From Emticicia fluvialis (GTDB lineage: Bacteria > Bacteroidota > Bacteroidia > Cytophagales > Spirosomataceae): a stretch of 64,000 bases of DNA. A program made the translations under genes and the position numbers. The stretch lies in the NCBI RefSeq assembly GCF_024793945.1, contig NZ_JANUSD010000003.1:124001-188000 (forward strand). The letters are read 5' to 3'. The notes beneath the pieces are model-generated. The model worked only from the letters and a program-made list of their open reading frames with translations, searched no databases and had not been told where the DNA came from. Shown one piece after another: positions 9,116-17,105 of the stretch (position 1 is its first letter; every line of letters begins with the position of its first letter).

Positions 9116-9265
9116 ATGAACTTAGAACAGGCCAAAACCAGTCATGAGTCACCAGCCATGAACCCCAAAAAGAAATGGGTAAAACCGCAAATGGAGGTAC
9201 TCAAAGTTAACAGTGGAATTGTAATCCTTCCGATTGAAATAATGGGGATTCAGGGACCAAGTTAA
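9116..9265 (+). CDS. Putative lasso peptide precursor 1
   Basis: This 49-codon gene is preceded by an A-rich leader (CCACCAAAAAAA). The 33-residue leader contains KKKWVKPQMEVLKVNS. That is the Lys-Lys-x-Trp-x-x-Pro...Leu pattern of lasso precursors such as paeninodin, which its RRE/B1 protein recognises. The predicted 16-residue core is GIVILPIEIMGIQGPS, with Gly1 and Glu8 placed for an eight-residue macrolactam ring and a C-terminal Ser. Trp is 13 residues before the core, as in the other three precursors. The usual Thr at -2 is absent (Asn). It lies downstream of, and convergent with, the cyclase-like gene. No close product is known to me. Confidence 0.75.
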   Translation: MNLEQAKTSHESPAMNPKKKWVKPQMEVLKVNSGIVILPIEIMGIQGPS

Positions 9266-9291
9266 TTTAGCAGCAAGAAATAAATAAACTT

Positions 9292-9330
9292 AAACACTCG
9301 GCATACTTTATGGCATGAGTGTTTTTTTTT
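9292..9330 (+). terminator. Terminator after precursor 1
   Basis: AACACTC (about 9293) pairs with GAGTGTT, followed by a run of T. It lies between precursor 1 and the convergent cyclase-like gene. Confidence 0.65.
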
Positions 9331-9409
9331 GCTGCCACCGTGCTAAAAAAAACTTTAGCAGGTAACTTAAACAACATTCGTTCAGGTTTAAATAATTATC
9401 TACCCCCAT

Positions 9410-11233
9410 TTAATTTGCTTTTGCAGGCATATATTTGTTAACAAAGTAGTCTATGTAGTAATAATTAAGCCTCATTAACATATCCATCAGGTCGGCATCT
9501 GGCGCCAGCCGTTTATCGGGCAACATCATTTGCAGAGGGTCTGTAACCTGGTAAGTCTTCAGGTCTTCAATGTTCTTTTTCTTCCAGTATTCGGCAAATG
9601 CCAGTGTCATGGCTCCGCTAAACTTGGGTTGCAGCCTTACAGCATCGGGCAGTATATCTTTGCACATATTTCTGAAAAGCGCACGGTTATAAGTAGCAGG
9701 GGCAAACATTTCTACAGGCAGGCTGTATGCCAGCCTGACTAAACGTATATCGGCCATCGGATACACCGTTTCCATGCCATGTGTTAGGGCATAAGCACCT
9801 TCTGACTCTGTCCGGTGGCAGGTATGCGGGCGGGTTATCTGTTCTTTAAACCATTTTTTAAATGTAGGATAAAACAAAAAACTTTCGTCTTTCAGCTGCT
9901 GATGCCAGGGGCTGTCGGCCCGTAGCAGGTTTCTGCCCTGCTGTATTTTATCATAGCCCTTTACAAGAGACCCCCGCCATCTGGCCCGCAGGTAATCAAG
10001 CATTCTTTTGGGGCCGCGTAGCGGATATTTCATAAAGAACCTGATTATAGCCGGAATATCAAAATTCCCGAAATAATCATAATAATAGTTACTTCCGGAG
10101 CATGATACCCCTTCGTCGCCCGGGAAACCGCTCATCATCACACCCACGTTATCGGCCGAGGCCGTCTTGAACAGCGAATCCTGCCACAGGCAGTCAGAGT
10201 TGGCAAACCCACCCATTACCAAATCGGTGCGCTCCAGTTGCTCGTATACATCTTTAAAATAAAAATCCTCTATTTTATGATGATTCTGCGGCAGCAAGCC
10301 GGCATAATCAATAATGGCTTGTTGTGTTCCCTGTTCGTCAATACCCCTCTCTGAATACGGCCGTGTTTTGTCAGACAACACAAATGAGTACGTATGCAGG
10401 CGTTGTTTAGGGATGTTTCTGGAAAGCAAAACCGCAATGGCCGACGAATCTAACCCACCGCTTAGCTGGCAACCTACATTTTTGTGTGTTCGGGCGCGGC
10501 ATACCACTGCTTCGGTAAAACGCCTGTTGAGCTCTGTATACAATTCGGCCTCGTTCCTGAAACCCGATATATCCTCGGCCTCCAACTCCCAGTATCTCGC
10601 GGTTTCATACACTCCCCTTGTCGTATCTGCCAGCGCATAGTGTGCAGGCAAAAACCGGTGTATATTCTCAAAAAAGGTGGGCGCATAATCCTGCACATAA
10701 TTTTTAAGCTCAATGGCTATGTAGCGCTGGTTCAGCACAGGTGTAATAACTGCCTTGATGGCCTGCATGGTGGTTGAAAAAACCAGCTTTTCGGCATCCT
10801 GATAATAAAACAGCGGCCTGATACCCAGTTGGTCTTTAGCCATAAAAAGCGTGCGGGTGTGGGTATCCCATACCACAAAAGAGAAGTCGCCCACGATATG
10901 CTTCACACAGTCTTTACCAAACTTAATATAGGCTTCCAGCAGATACGTATAATCGGTAAGGGTTTCGCTCAGGCCTAGCTTTTGTGCCAGTTCAGGGCGG
11001 TTATCCAGCCTGCAAGTAGCCACCAGCACGTAGCGTTCATTGCGGCAAAGCTGGGTTTGCCCAACCGATTCGGGCGTAATAAACACTATATCATTGGCTA
11101 AAACCGCCTCTGCCGATTGATAATCAACATGGGCGTCGGCCTTGAAGAATTCCATGCTTTTCTGCATCTGATGGTAGATGCCGGTAGCGTCAAAATCAGA
11201 TGAAAGGCTTATGCAGCCCCAGTAGTGACTCAT
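9410..11233 (-). CDS. Asparagine synthetase homologue, probable lasso peptide cyclase (C protein)
   Basis: This 607-aa protein has an N-terminal Ntn-like domain (1-200) and an adenylating synthetase domain with the PP-loop SGGLDSS at residues 258-264. The glutaminase nucleophile Cys2 of true asparagine synthetase B is absent (the protein begins MSHYWG), so glutamine hydrolysis is not expected. In lasso pathways the C protein adenylates the side chain of Glu8/Asp9 and closes the ring with Gly1. Four genes encoding Gly1/Glu8 precursors flank it (one 3', three 5' on the opposite strand). No lasB1, lasB2 or ABC gene is adjacent, so leader removal must depend on genes outside the window or on a non-canonical route. 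An orphan amidotransferase of other function cannot be excluded. Confidence 0.75.
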   Translation of the reverse strand: MSHYWGCISLSSDFDATGIYHQMQKSMEFFKADAHVDYQSAEAVLANDIVFITPESVGQTQLCRNERYVLVATCRLDNRPELAQKLGLSETLTDYTYLLEAYIKFGKDCVKHIVGDFSFVVWDTHTRTLFMAKDQLGIRPLFYYQDAEKLVFSTTMQAIKAVITPVLNQRYIAIELKNYVQDYAPTFFENIHRFLPAHYALADTTRGVYETARYWELEAEDISGFRNEAELYTELNRRFTEAVVCRARTHKNVGCQLSGGLDSSAIAVLLSRNIPKQRLHTYSFVLSDKTRPYSERGIDEQGTQQAIIDYAGLLPQNHHKIEDFYFKDVYEQLERTDLVMGGFANSDCLWQDSLFKTASADNVGVMMSGFPGDEGVSCSGSNYYYDYFGNFDIPAIIRFFMKYPLRGPKRMLDYLRARWRGSLVKGYDKIQQGRNLLRADSPWHQQLKDESFLFYPTFKKWFKEQITRPHTCHRTESEGAYALTHGMETVYPMADIRLVRLAYSLPVEMFAPATYNRALFRNMCKDILPDAVRLQPKFSGAMTLAFAEYWKKKNIEDLKTYQVTDPLQMMLPDKRLAPDADLMDMLMRLNYYYIDYFVNKYMPAKAN

Positions 11234-11648
11234 TGTATATAGGTTGTGACTTGTTAACTAAACAGCGCGGCAATTTAGATATATTTACAGGATTGTGCAG
11301 CCAGACAAACCAAAAAATGAGTAAGCGGTGTTATAAAACGGCTTAGCTTCCTTAATATTTGAATGGCTTACTTTATGCTCAGTTACTTCTATTTTTACGT
11401 TTAAAAGCCAACTGTTGCCGCTCAATAAGTTTTTAATTGTTTGTTAATTTTCCGCTTCCTAATTTTTTGAATTTTTAAAACCATTTCGCATTTTTACGCC
11501 CCGGTACGCTTAAGAAAACTGCTGTGAATGTTTAATCCACTCAATCACTCTTTCTTTCTACCGCAAATACTTATTTAGTCGTCAATGGCTGATTGACGGC
11601 TACATGGGCACGCACAATTAATAATTAACAGAGAATCTACCCAAAAAA
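11234..11648. other. Divergent promoter region between cyclase-like gene and precursors 2-4
   Basis: This 415-bp AT-rich gap between the divergent cyclase-like gene and precursor 2 holds no gene. It contains the inverted repeat at 11577-11601 and ends in an A-rich leader (GAATCTACCCAAAAAAATG) resembling those of precursors 3 and 4. Confidence 0.55.
11577..11601. promoter_or_regulatory. Inverted repeat upstream of precursor 2
   Basis: AGTCGTCAAT, a five-base loop (GGCTG), then ATTGACGGCT: ten-base arms with a single mismatch (T opposite G). No T-run follows, so an operator or mRNA leader hairpin is more likely than a terminator. It lies 48 bp before the precursor 2 start. Confidence 0.45.
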
Positions 11649-11804
11649 ATGAAGACCGTACACGCACAAAAAAACAACTACACAACCAATACTCCTGCTA
11701 AGAAAAAATGGCAAACACCCGGCATGCAGATCATTGTTTTGAGGAATGGGAATTATCCCGGTCCATTTGAGTTTGAAAATTTATATGAAGCTCCATTTTC
11801 ATAA
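11649..11804 (+). CDS. Putative lasso peptide precursor 2
   Basis: This 51-codon gene encodes a leader (1-33) starting MKTVH and carrying TPAKKKWQTPGMQIIVLRN. The predicted 18-residue core is GNYPGPFEFENLYEAPFS with Gly1, Glu8 and terminal Ser. The leader is closely related to that of precursor 4 (MKTVH; TPAKKKW-x-TP), while the cores share only Gly1, Glu8 and Ser, the usual conserved-leader/variable-core pattern of RiPPs. It is first in a run of three precursor genes on the plus strand. Confidence 0.75.
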   Translation: MKTVHAQKNNYTTNTPAKKKWQTPGMQIIVLRNGNYPGPFEFENLYEAPFS

Positions 11805-11858
11805 TTTTCAATAATTCATAAAAATGAATCTTTCATCAGGCAGAGCTTCTGTCGGATT

Positions 11859-11988
11859 CCTGACTATGAAAGTACTGGTCTGGAAAAGGTGTGGCTTGCT
11901 GAATCCAATTTCTGTATTCATCCATCTCCATTTTTCAATTACCAGCTAATTCGTTACGTAAACCAACAACATTAACTTATAATCTACC
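11859..11988 (+). repeat. 130-bp duplicated leader module, copy 1
   Basis: The segment starts CCTGACTATGAAAGTACTGG and ends just before the A-run and ATG of precursor 3. It matches 12215-12344 over the same 130-bp length with only a handful of substitutions. It probably carries promoter and 5' UTR sequence duplicated together with a precursor gene. Confidence 0.8.
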
Positions 11989-11996
11989 AAAAAAAA

Positions 11997-12149
11997 ATGA
12001 AGAAAGAACCAACCAAAAAACACAACAAAATAGCTAATGCTAGAGGAAAGAAAACATGGATAGTACCCAAAATGAGGATTTTGGCTGTCAATAATGGAAG
12101 TATAAGAGATATTAATGAAAGTGGAATTTATAACAATGATCTTTCATAA
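11997..12149 (+). CDS. Putative lasso peptide precursor 3
   Basis: This 50-codon gene encodes the leader MKKEPTKKHNKIANARG then KKTWIVPKMRILAVNN, and a predicted 17-residue core GSIRDINESGIYNNDLS. Gly1 is at residue 34 and Glu8 at residue 41, the same positions as in precursors 1 and 2, and the C-terminus is again Ser. The lysine-rich leader N-terminus is distinct from precursors 2 and 4. It follows copy 1 of the 130-bp module, which supplies its 5' region. Confidence 0.75.
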   Translation: MKKEPTKKHNKIANARGKKTWIVPKMRILAVNNGSIRDINESGIYNNDLS

Positions 12150-12214
12150 ACTTTAAAAATTTATTCTGGCATAATAAACCGGGGCTAACTCAAAAGTTTT
12201 TGGTCAGCCCCATG

Positions 12215-12344
12215 CCTGACTATGAAAGTACTGGTCTGGTAAAGGTGTGGCTTACTGAACACAGTTTCTGTATTCATCCATCTGTATTTTTCAATTACCA
12301 GCTAATTCGTTACGTAAACCAACAACATTAACTTATACTCTACC
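12215..12344 (+). repeat. 130-bp duplicated leader module, copy 2
   Basis: This is the second copy of the 11859-11988 sequence, placed directly upstream of precursor 4. Shared landmarks include TGACTATGAAAGTACTGGTC and ATTCGTTACGTAAACCAACA. Equal length and the same distance to the start codon indicate a duplication of a promoter-precursor cassette. Confidence 0.8.
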
Positions 12345-12353
12345 CAAAAAGAA

Positions 12354-12488
12354 ATGAAAACCGTACACACCACTAAAACTCCTGCTAAGAAAAAATGGAG
12401 AACACCAACAATACAGAAAATTACTTTGAAAAGTGGCTCTCGCCATAATTACAGGGAAGAGTCTGATTACACCGATCAAATATCCTAG
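12354..12488 (+). CDS. Putative lasso peptide precursor 4
   Basis: This is the shortest precursor (44 codons). The leader MKTVHTTKTPAKKKWRTP resembles that of precursor 2 with a six-residue deletion and keeps Trp 13 residues before the core. The predicted core GSRHNYREESDYTDQIS has Gly1, Glu8 and a C-terminal Ser, and is notably polar and acidic in the tail. It is the last gene before a strong terminator. Confidence 0.74.
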   Translation: MKTVHTTKTPAKKKWRTPTIQKITLKSGSRHNYREESDYTDQIS

Positions 12489-12550
12489 GAGAGTTGATAA
12501 GTTTGCAACAGACATCTTATATTCTAAAACTTAAGCGAAATTTAAAAAAA

Positions 12551-12618
12551 GAGACTGCGTCTCAAAACAACCTGCGAATTACATTTCAAAAATCCGGCAG
12601 CGTCTCTGCCGGATTTTT
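12551..12618 (+). terminator. Terminator after the precursor array
   Basis: A small GAGAC/GTCTC hairpin (12551-12563) is followed by a strong stem pairing AAAAATCCGGCAG (12588-12600) with CTGCCGGATTTTT (12606-12618). Its symmetry allows termination from either side. Confidence 0.85.
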
Positions 12619-12971
12619 AATTACGTCTTTACAACCATTGCGAAAAGTCTAATTTCTATCTGAAGCATCAAAACAGCATTTTCACTTTTGTTATACAAGC
12701 TGTACCGATTTATCCCACGGCCACTCTCTAAAATAAACACGCCCAATGGCCTTGAAAACCCTTTACTTTTCAGCATCTTTGCATAGGCGCTTCCGGCATC
12801 AAATAGAAGGTTTCAGACTTGACTCATTCCTCATCCGGGGCTTTAACCAAAGGCTTTCAGAGAGAGCTAAACTGATAAAAATCAAAGCCCTTCCTACCTG
12901 CCTGTTTGCCTGATGGTTGAACGCCACCAAAAAATCTCTGAACACAAAACATAAACCTATTTTCTATTTCT
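12619..12971. other. Intergenic region between precursor array and YciI gene
   Basis: This 353-bp stretch has no assured gene. A minus-strand open frame of 51 codons from an ATG at 12776 ends next to the terminator and reads plausibly, but has no recognised relatives. It is listed among rejected items. Confidence 0.4.
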
Positions 12972-13238
12972 ATGAAAGCAGTAGTAATTGGCGAGCCGTC
13001 TGGCGCAGGCATGGAGTCCATCATGGCCGTATATCCGCGCCATCTGGCAGTAGTACAAAAATATATTGAAACAGGCCAGGTAATTGGCATCGGGCCGTTT
13101 AGCGACTTTGGCAATATGGCTATTTTCAAGACCCGTGCCGCCGCCGAGCAATTTGTAACCGAAGACCCGTTTATACTGGAAGGGCTGGTGAAATCATTTA
13201 CCATCCGCGACTGGAACGACAGCCTACTGCCCGAGTAA
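12972..13238 (+). CDS. YciI-like protein
   Basis: This 88-aa protein has the dimeric alpha/beta YciI fold. It shows a first strand MKAVVIGEP, a helical region with His (YPRHLAVVQKYIETGQVIGIGPF) containing the family's conserved His, and the AAAEQFVTEDPFILEGLVKSFTIRDW segment typical of YciI (x-D-P-F/Y...). Related proteins are associated with halogenated or aromatic compound breakdown, but most are uncharacterised. It is followed 18 bp later by a small ArsR-C-terminus-like gene, so the two are probably co-transcribed. Confidence 0.8.
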   Translation: MKAVVIGEPSGAGMESIMAVYPRHLAVVQKYIETGQVIGIGPFSDFGNMAIFKTRAAAEQFVTEDPFILEGLVKSFTIRDWNDSLLPE

Positions 13239-13256
13239 AACTTAAACACCAATCAA

Positions 13257-13463
13257 ATGACTGAAAAAGTAAAACCTGCAAAAATGTGCTACCAACACAT
13301 AGGTGGTAAACTGGGCATGCTGCTGGCTGAAACCTTTATAAACAAAGGCTGGATTGCCAGACAAACGCCAACCGACAAACATTTTTATATTACCGCCGAA
13401 GGAGAAAAAGCGTTTACAAAACTGGGGGTCGACGTAACGCAGATAAAAGAAGAAACCATTTAG
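13257..13463 (+). CDS. Small ArsR-C-terminus-like protein
   Basis: This 68-aa protein resembles the C-terminal segment of some ArsR-type regulators, in which the pattern C-Y-x-H-x-(A/G)-G-x-L-G precedes a winged region ending in T-x-x-G-x-x-x-F-x-x-L-G. Here it reads CYQHIGGKLGMLLAE...YITAEGEKAFTKLGVD. The DNA-binding helices are missing. It may be a stand-alone ligand-binding module. It lies 18 bp after the YciI gene and probably forms an operon with it. Confidence 0.55.
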   Translation: MTEKVKPAKMCYQHIGGKLGMLLAETFINKGWIARQTPTDKHFYITAEGEKAFTKLGVDVTQIKEETI

Positions 13464-13568
13464 CCTTCTGTTTGGCGCATAGAATTAAAAACCGATAGCA
13501 GGTGTTTTCAAAAATCGTGTTCAGCCACTGCTTTTAAAATTATAATCCGTGGCTGAATTAGATTGACC

Positions 13569-16097
13569 TTACCCCTTCCCGGCTCCCTGAAAATGCCTGA
13601 AAAACCAGACTTTCAGGATATCGGCCGTAATAATATAGGCCAGCACAATTAACAGCATGGTTCCCAGATAAACAGGTGGCAAAGGCACCAGCCCAATGCT
13701 TGCCGCAAACGGCAGATAGGGCAATGCAATGGTGAGCGCCAAGCCTGCTATACTCAACAGAAACAACGAGCCGCCCGGCTTGCTTTTGAAAAAATTCTTA
13801 TGCGTGCGAATGATAAACAAGATGCACAACTCAGACAAAACAGACTCAATAAACCAGCCTGTCTGAAACGTGGCCTCCTTAGCCTTCAGCACAAACATCA
13901 GGGTTAGAAACGTAATGATATCAAACAAAGAGCTGTGGATCCCAAAAACTACCATGTAGTTTCTGATTACCTTAAGCCGCCACTTGCCCGGCTTGTCCAG
14001 TTGCTCTTCATCTACGTTGTCAGACGCCACCATCAGGTAAGGCAAATCGGTAAGAAAATTAGTAAGCAGCAATTGTTTGGGCAGCATGGGCAAAAACGGC
14101 AGTATCAACGAGGCAAAAGCCACACTGCACATATTACCAAAGGTAGACCCCGTGCTTATATAAATGTACTTGAGCGTGTTGGCAAATGTTTTGCGGCCTT
14201 CGCGCATGCCATCTGCCAGCACCGATAAATCTTTTTCCATCAGCACAAAATCGGCTGTTTCTTTGGCGGCATCTACGGCATTATCTACCGATATCCCCAC
14301 ATCGGCAGCGTTCAGCGCAGCTACATCATTAATGCCGTCGCCCATGTAAGCCACCGTGTACGACTTCCGCAATGCCTGAATAATGCTCTCTTTTTGTTGC
14401 GGCTCAACCTCGGCAAAAATATGCACACTTTTTACCTTTTGTGTCAAAGCCTCGGTGCTGGTGCTCATCAGTTCTTTGCCTGTCATCACCAGCGGTTGCG
14501 CAATGCCTATGTTTTGTGCAATGGTGCGGGCTATGTTCTGGTTGTCGCCGGTAATGATTTTCAAATCTATGTGCAATTGTTTCAGCAGGGCAAGGGTGTC
14601 TGTTATGCCTGCCTTAATGGGGTCTTGCAGCAATACAAAGCCTGCAAAAATCATGTCGGTCTCTTCAGCTTTTCCGGGGTTGCCTATGGTTATGGTTTTA
14701 TAGGCCACAGCAATTACCCTCAGCCCCTGGCTACCATACTGGGCATAACGGTCTTCTGTTTGGGCGCGGTAGGTATCAAAGGCCTCCAAAGTACCGTCAG
14801 ATAACCGTATCCGACTGCATATAGCCGTAATCTGCCCAAATGCACCTTTGCTTATCAGTAGCTTTTCGCCTCCGGTTTCAACCGCAATACTCAGGCGTTT
14901 CCTGATAAAATCATAAGGTATTTCTCCGGTTTTGGTGGCTGGCTGTATATCGCCCACTGTCATTTGCCTGAGCGCATCATCAATCGGATTACTGTAGCCA
15001 GATTCAAACGTAGCATTCCAGAACGCCAGTTGTTTCACAAACGGGCTATCTTTACCGGTGCCGTCAAGCACCGCATTTACTACTATTACGCCTTCGGTTA
15101 TGGTGCCAGTTTTGTCAGTGCAAAGCAGGTTTACCTCACCCAGATTCTGTATAGAAGCCAGCTTTTTTACAATTACTTTCTTTTTCAGCATGCGCCTGGC
15201 TCCGGCACTCATGGCAATGGTGGTAATGGCCGGCAGCAGTTCTGGAGCCATACCCACGGCCAGCGCCAGCGCAAAGAGTGTCGACTCTATCACACTTTCG
15301 TGTTCAAGCAAATTAACAACCAATATAAAAATAGACAGGATGAGCGTAATGCGCATCAGAAAAAAACCAAAATCCCTGATGCCTTTTTCGAACGACGTTT
15401 CTGTGGTAACACCGCTGCTTTTAATAATGCTGCCAAATATGGTGTCGGCTCCGGTATGAACCACCAGCGCTTTGGCTGTGCCACTTACAATATTGGTGCC
15501 TTCCCACAGGCAATTGGTTCTTTTGGCAAGCGCAGTTTCTTTCTCTATCAGGCCGGGTTCTTTCCTGACCGGGAACGACTCGCCCGTCAGGCTTGCTTCG
15601 TTTACATATAATTCATTGGCCTCCATCAGCAGGCAGTCGCCGGGTAAAATGTCACCGGCTTTCAGCACGAGCAGGTCTCCGGCCACCACCCCTGCCGACG
15701 CCACCTTTTGCAGCTGGCCGTCTCTGATAACCATGGCTTTCAGGCTGATAAGCCCCTGCAACTGCTCTACAATGCGCCCTGCGTTGCGTTCTTGCAGAAA
15801 ACTAAGCACGCTTGTACTTAAGATAATGAACAGAATAATGAAAACGTCTGAGCTGTCGCCCAGAAAAGCCGAGAGAATAACCGCGCCTATCAGCAAAAGC
15901 ATAAGCGGATTTTTAAACTGCCCCAAAAACAAATCAAGGTCTTTTCTGAAACCAGACCTGTTTTTGCGGCCGGAAAGCGATGCCTTGTAACGCTGCTGTG
16001 CAGATGCCCCGGTTAAGCCGGTGTCTGAACTGCCAAGCCATTGAACCCAGTCTGAAACATTATAGTGCCAGAAAAACTTAGAGTCGGGTGTTTGCAT
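13569..16097 (-). CDS. mgtA: Magnesium-translocating P-type ATPase (P3B)
   Basis: This 842-aa inner-membrane pump imports Mg2+ using ATP. Seen in order: N-terminal cytosolic segment, paired membrane spans, the actuator motif LTGES, the phosphorylation motif CTDKTGT, the KGA nucleotide-binding loop, TGDN, GDGINDVAAL and a C-terminal set of hydrophobic spans ending near RHFQGAGKG. Length fits MgtA/MgtB (about 850-900). I chose the ATG at 16097 over a TTG two codons earlier. The gene is convergent with the YciI pair and faces a long non-coding region upstream that could hold a regulatory leader. I see no recognisable mgtA riboswitch. Confidence 0.92.
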   Translation of the reverse strand: MQTPDSKFFWHYNVSDWVQWLGSSDTGLTGASAQQRYKASLSGRKNRSGFRKDLDLFLGQFKNPLMLLLIGAVILSAFLGDSSDVFIILFIILSTSVLSFLQERNAGRIVEQLQGLISLKAMVIRDGQLQKVASAGVVAGDLLVLKAGDILPGDCLLMEANELYVNEASLTGESFPVRKEPGLIEKETALAKRTNCLWEGTNIVSGTAKALVVHTGADTIFGSIIKSSGVTTETSFEKGIRDFGFFLMRITLILSIFILVVNLLEHESVIESTLFALALAVGMAPELLPAITTIAMSAGARRMLKKKVIVKKLASIQNLGEVNLLCTDKTGTITEGVIVVNAVLDGTGKDSPFVKQLAFWNATFESGYSNPIDDALRQMTVGDIQPATKTGEIPYDFIRKRLSIAVETGGEKLLISKGAFGQITAICSRIRLSDGTLEAFDTYRAQTEDRYAQYGSQGLRVIAVAYKTITIGNPGKAEETDMIFAGFVLLQDPIKAGITDTLALLKQLHIDLKIITGDNQNIARTIAQNIGIAQPLVMTGKELMSTSTEALTQKVKSVHIFAEVEPQQKESIIQALRKSYTVAYMGDGINDVAALNAADVGISVDNAVDAAKETADFVLMEKDLSVLADGMREGRKTFANTLKYIYISTGSTFGNMCSVAFASLILPFLPMLPKQLLLTNFLTDLPYLMVASDNVDEEQLDKPGKWRLKVIRNYMVVFGIHSSLFDIITFLTLMFVLKAKEATFQTGWFIESVLSELCILFIIRTHKNFFKSKPGGSLFLLSIAGLALTIALPYLPFAASIGLVPLPPVYLGTMLLIVLAYIITADILKVWFFRHFQGAGKG

Positions 16098-16264
16098 TAT
16101 CAAGATTGTTTGAAGCCTGTCAGACCCTGAACATCAAGACATTAGCTTTAGTTTTAAGAAAGTATTAAATACCTGTTAAAAGAATTTTCAACCGGTATTT
16201 TACAGGCTGTACGTGTACCCTGAAAAAAGAATAGCTGACGGCTGAATGCCATAATCAGAAAAAA

Positions 16265-16439
16265 GACAGGCATGGCCTGTCTTCTTCTAACCTAACTGTT
16301 CTAATCCTAAGCTTTTATAAAAATCATTATACCAATGTCTATTGTGCGAACCGTTCACGCTTATTTACTACATACTAAAATGAAAAACCTGCTGCCACCG
16401 GGCAATTGTAGAAAAAAGGCAGGCAACGCCTGCCTTTTT
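16265..16439. repeat. Pair of GC-rich hairpins with AACCTAA-type tails
   Basis: The two stems (16265-16281 and 16412-16439) share the GGCAGGC/GACAGGC-type arm and a downstream A/C/T-rich tail (CTAACCTAACTGTTCTAATC; AACCTCATCTAGAACCTAAT). The arrangement resembles the hairpin set at 23107-23417. They could terminate short transcripts or be members of a dispersed repeat. Confidence 0.5.
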
Positions 16440-17105
16440 AACCTCATCTAGAACCTAATTCTACAAACCCTTGACAAATACTTTTAAGCTCTTGTTGTGT
16501 AAATTTTTCGCGTTTCTAACTACATGAGCTAATCGAAAAAAAAAAGAATGTTTGCTAAACTACTACAGCACAACATTACCGTATTGTCTTTATTGCGGTT
16601 CAAAATTAGAATCAGGCCCCTACATAAATTATGATACCAACTAGGTAGAATTATGATTTTTATCATGAAATATGCCGCCGTGCCTACGGCGCCTGGCAAA
16701 GCCCACGCCCAATACCCAGGCCAAAAAAAAACCTGAAAATTATTGTTTTAAATATTTTCTTATTATTTTGCCACCGGTACCAAGGGTACTAAATACTTTT
16801 AACCTATTATTTATGACATTCTTTTCTTTTGCAAAGGCATTATTGCCTCTGCCTCTATTGCTTAAAATACCCTTACATAATGCATTTGAAAAATCTGTAA
16901 ATTAATATTTACGGGCTGTAATCGGCATGGCATTTGATTTGCCTGTTTATAAAAAAACGCTTCCAATACCACAACCAAAGGCATAACCGGGCAAGGCAAA
17001 GCCCGGCTTGCAGAAAAAAATTAAAAACATTTTAGGGTAAATAATTGATGTGTTTTAAAGATTGAAATCGAGAGGTTAAACTTTAAGTCGGAAAGGCAGG
17101 GTATT

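Noticed and set aside
12621..12776. Minus-strand 51-codon frame next to the precursor terminator
   Set aside because: It reads plausibly (MLKSKGFSRPLGVFILESGR), ends at the terminator and faces the precursor array. However, no promoter, family or strong codon bias is visible, so I did not call a gene.
16672..16905. Plus-strand 77-codon frame upstream of the ars operon
   Set aside because: The composition looks like chance hydrophobic translation of an A/T-rich region, and it contains the hairpin-rich stretch.
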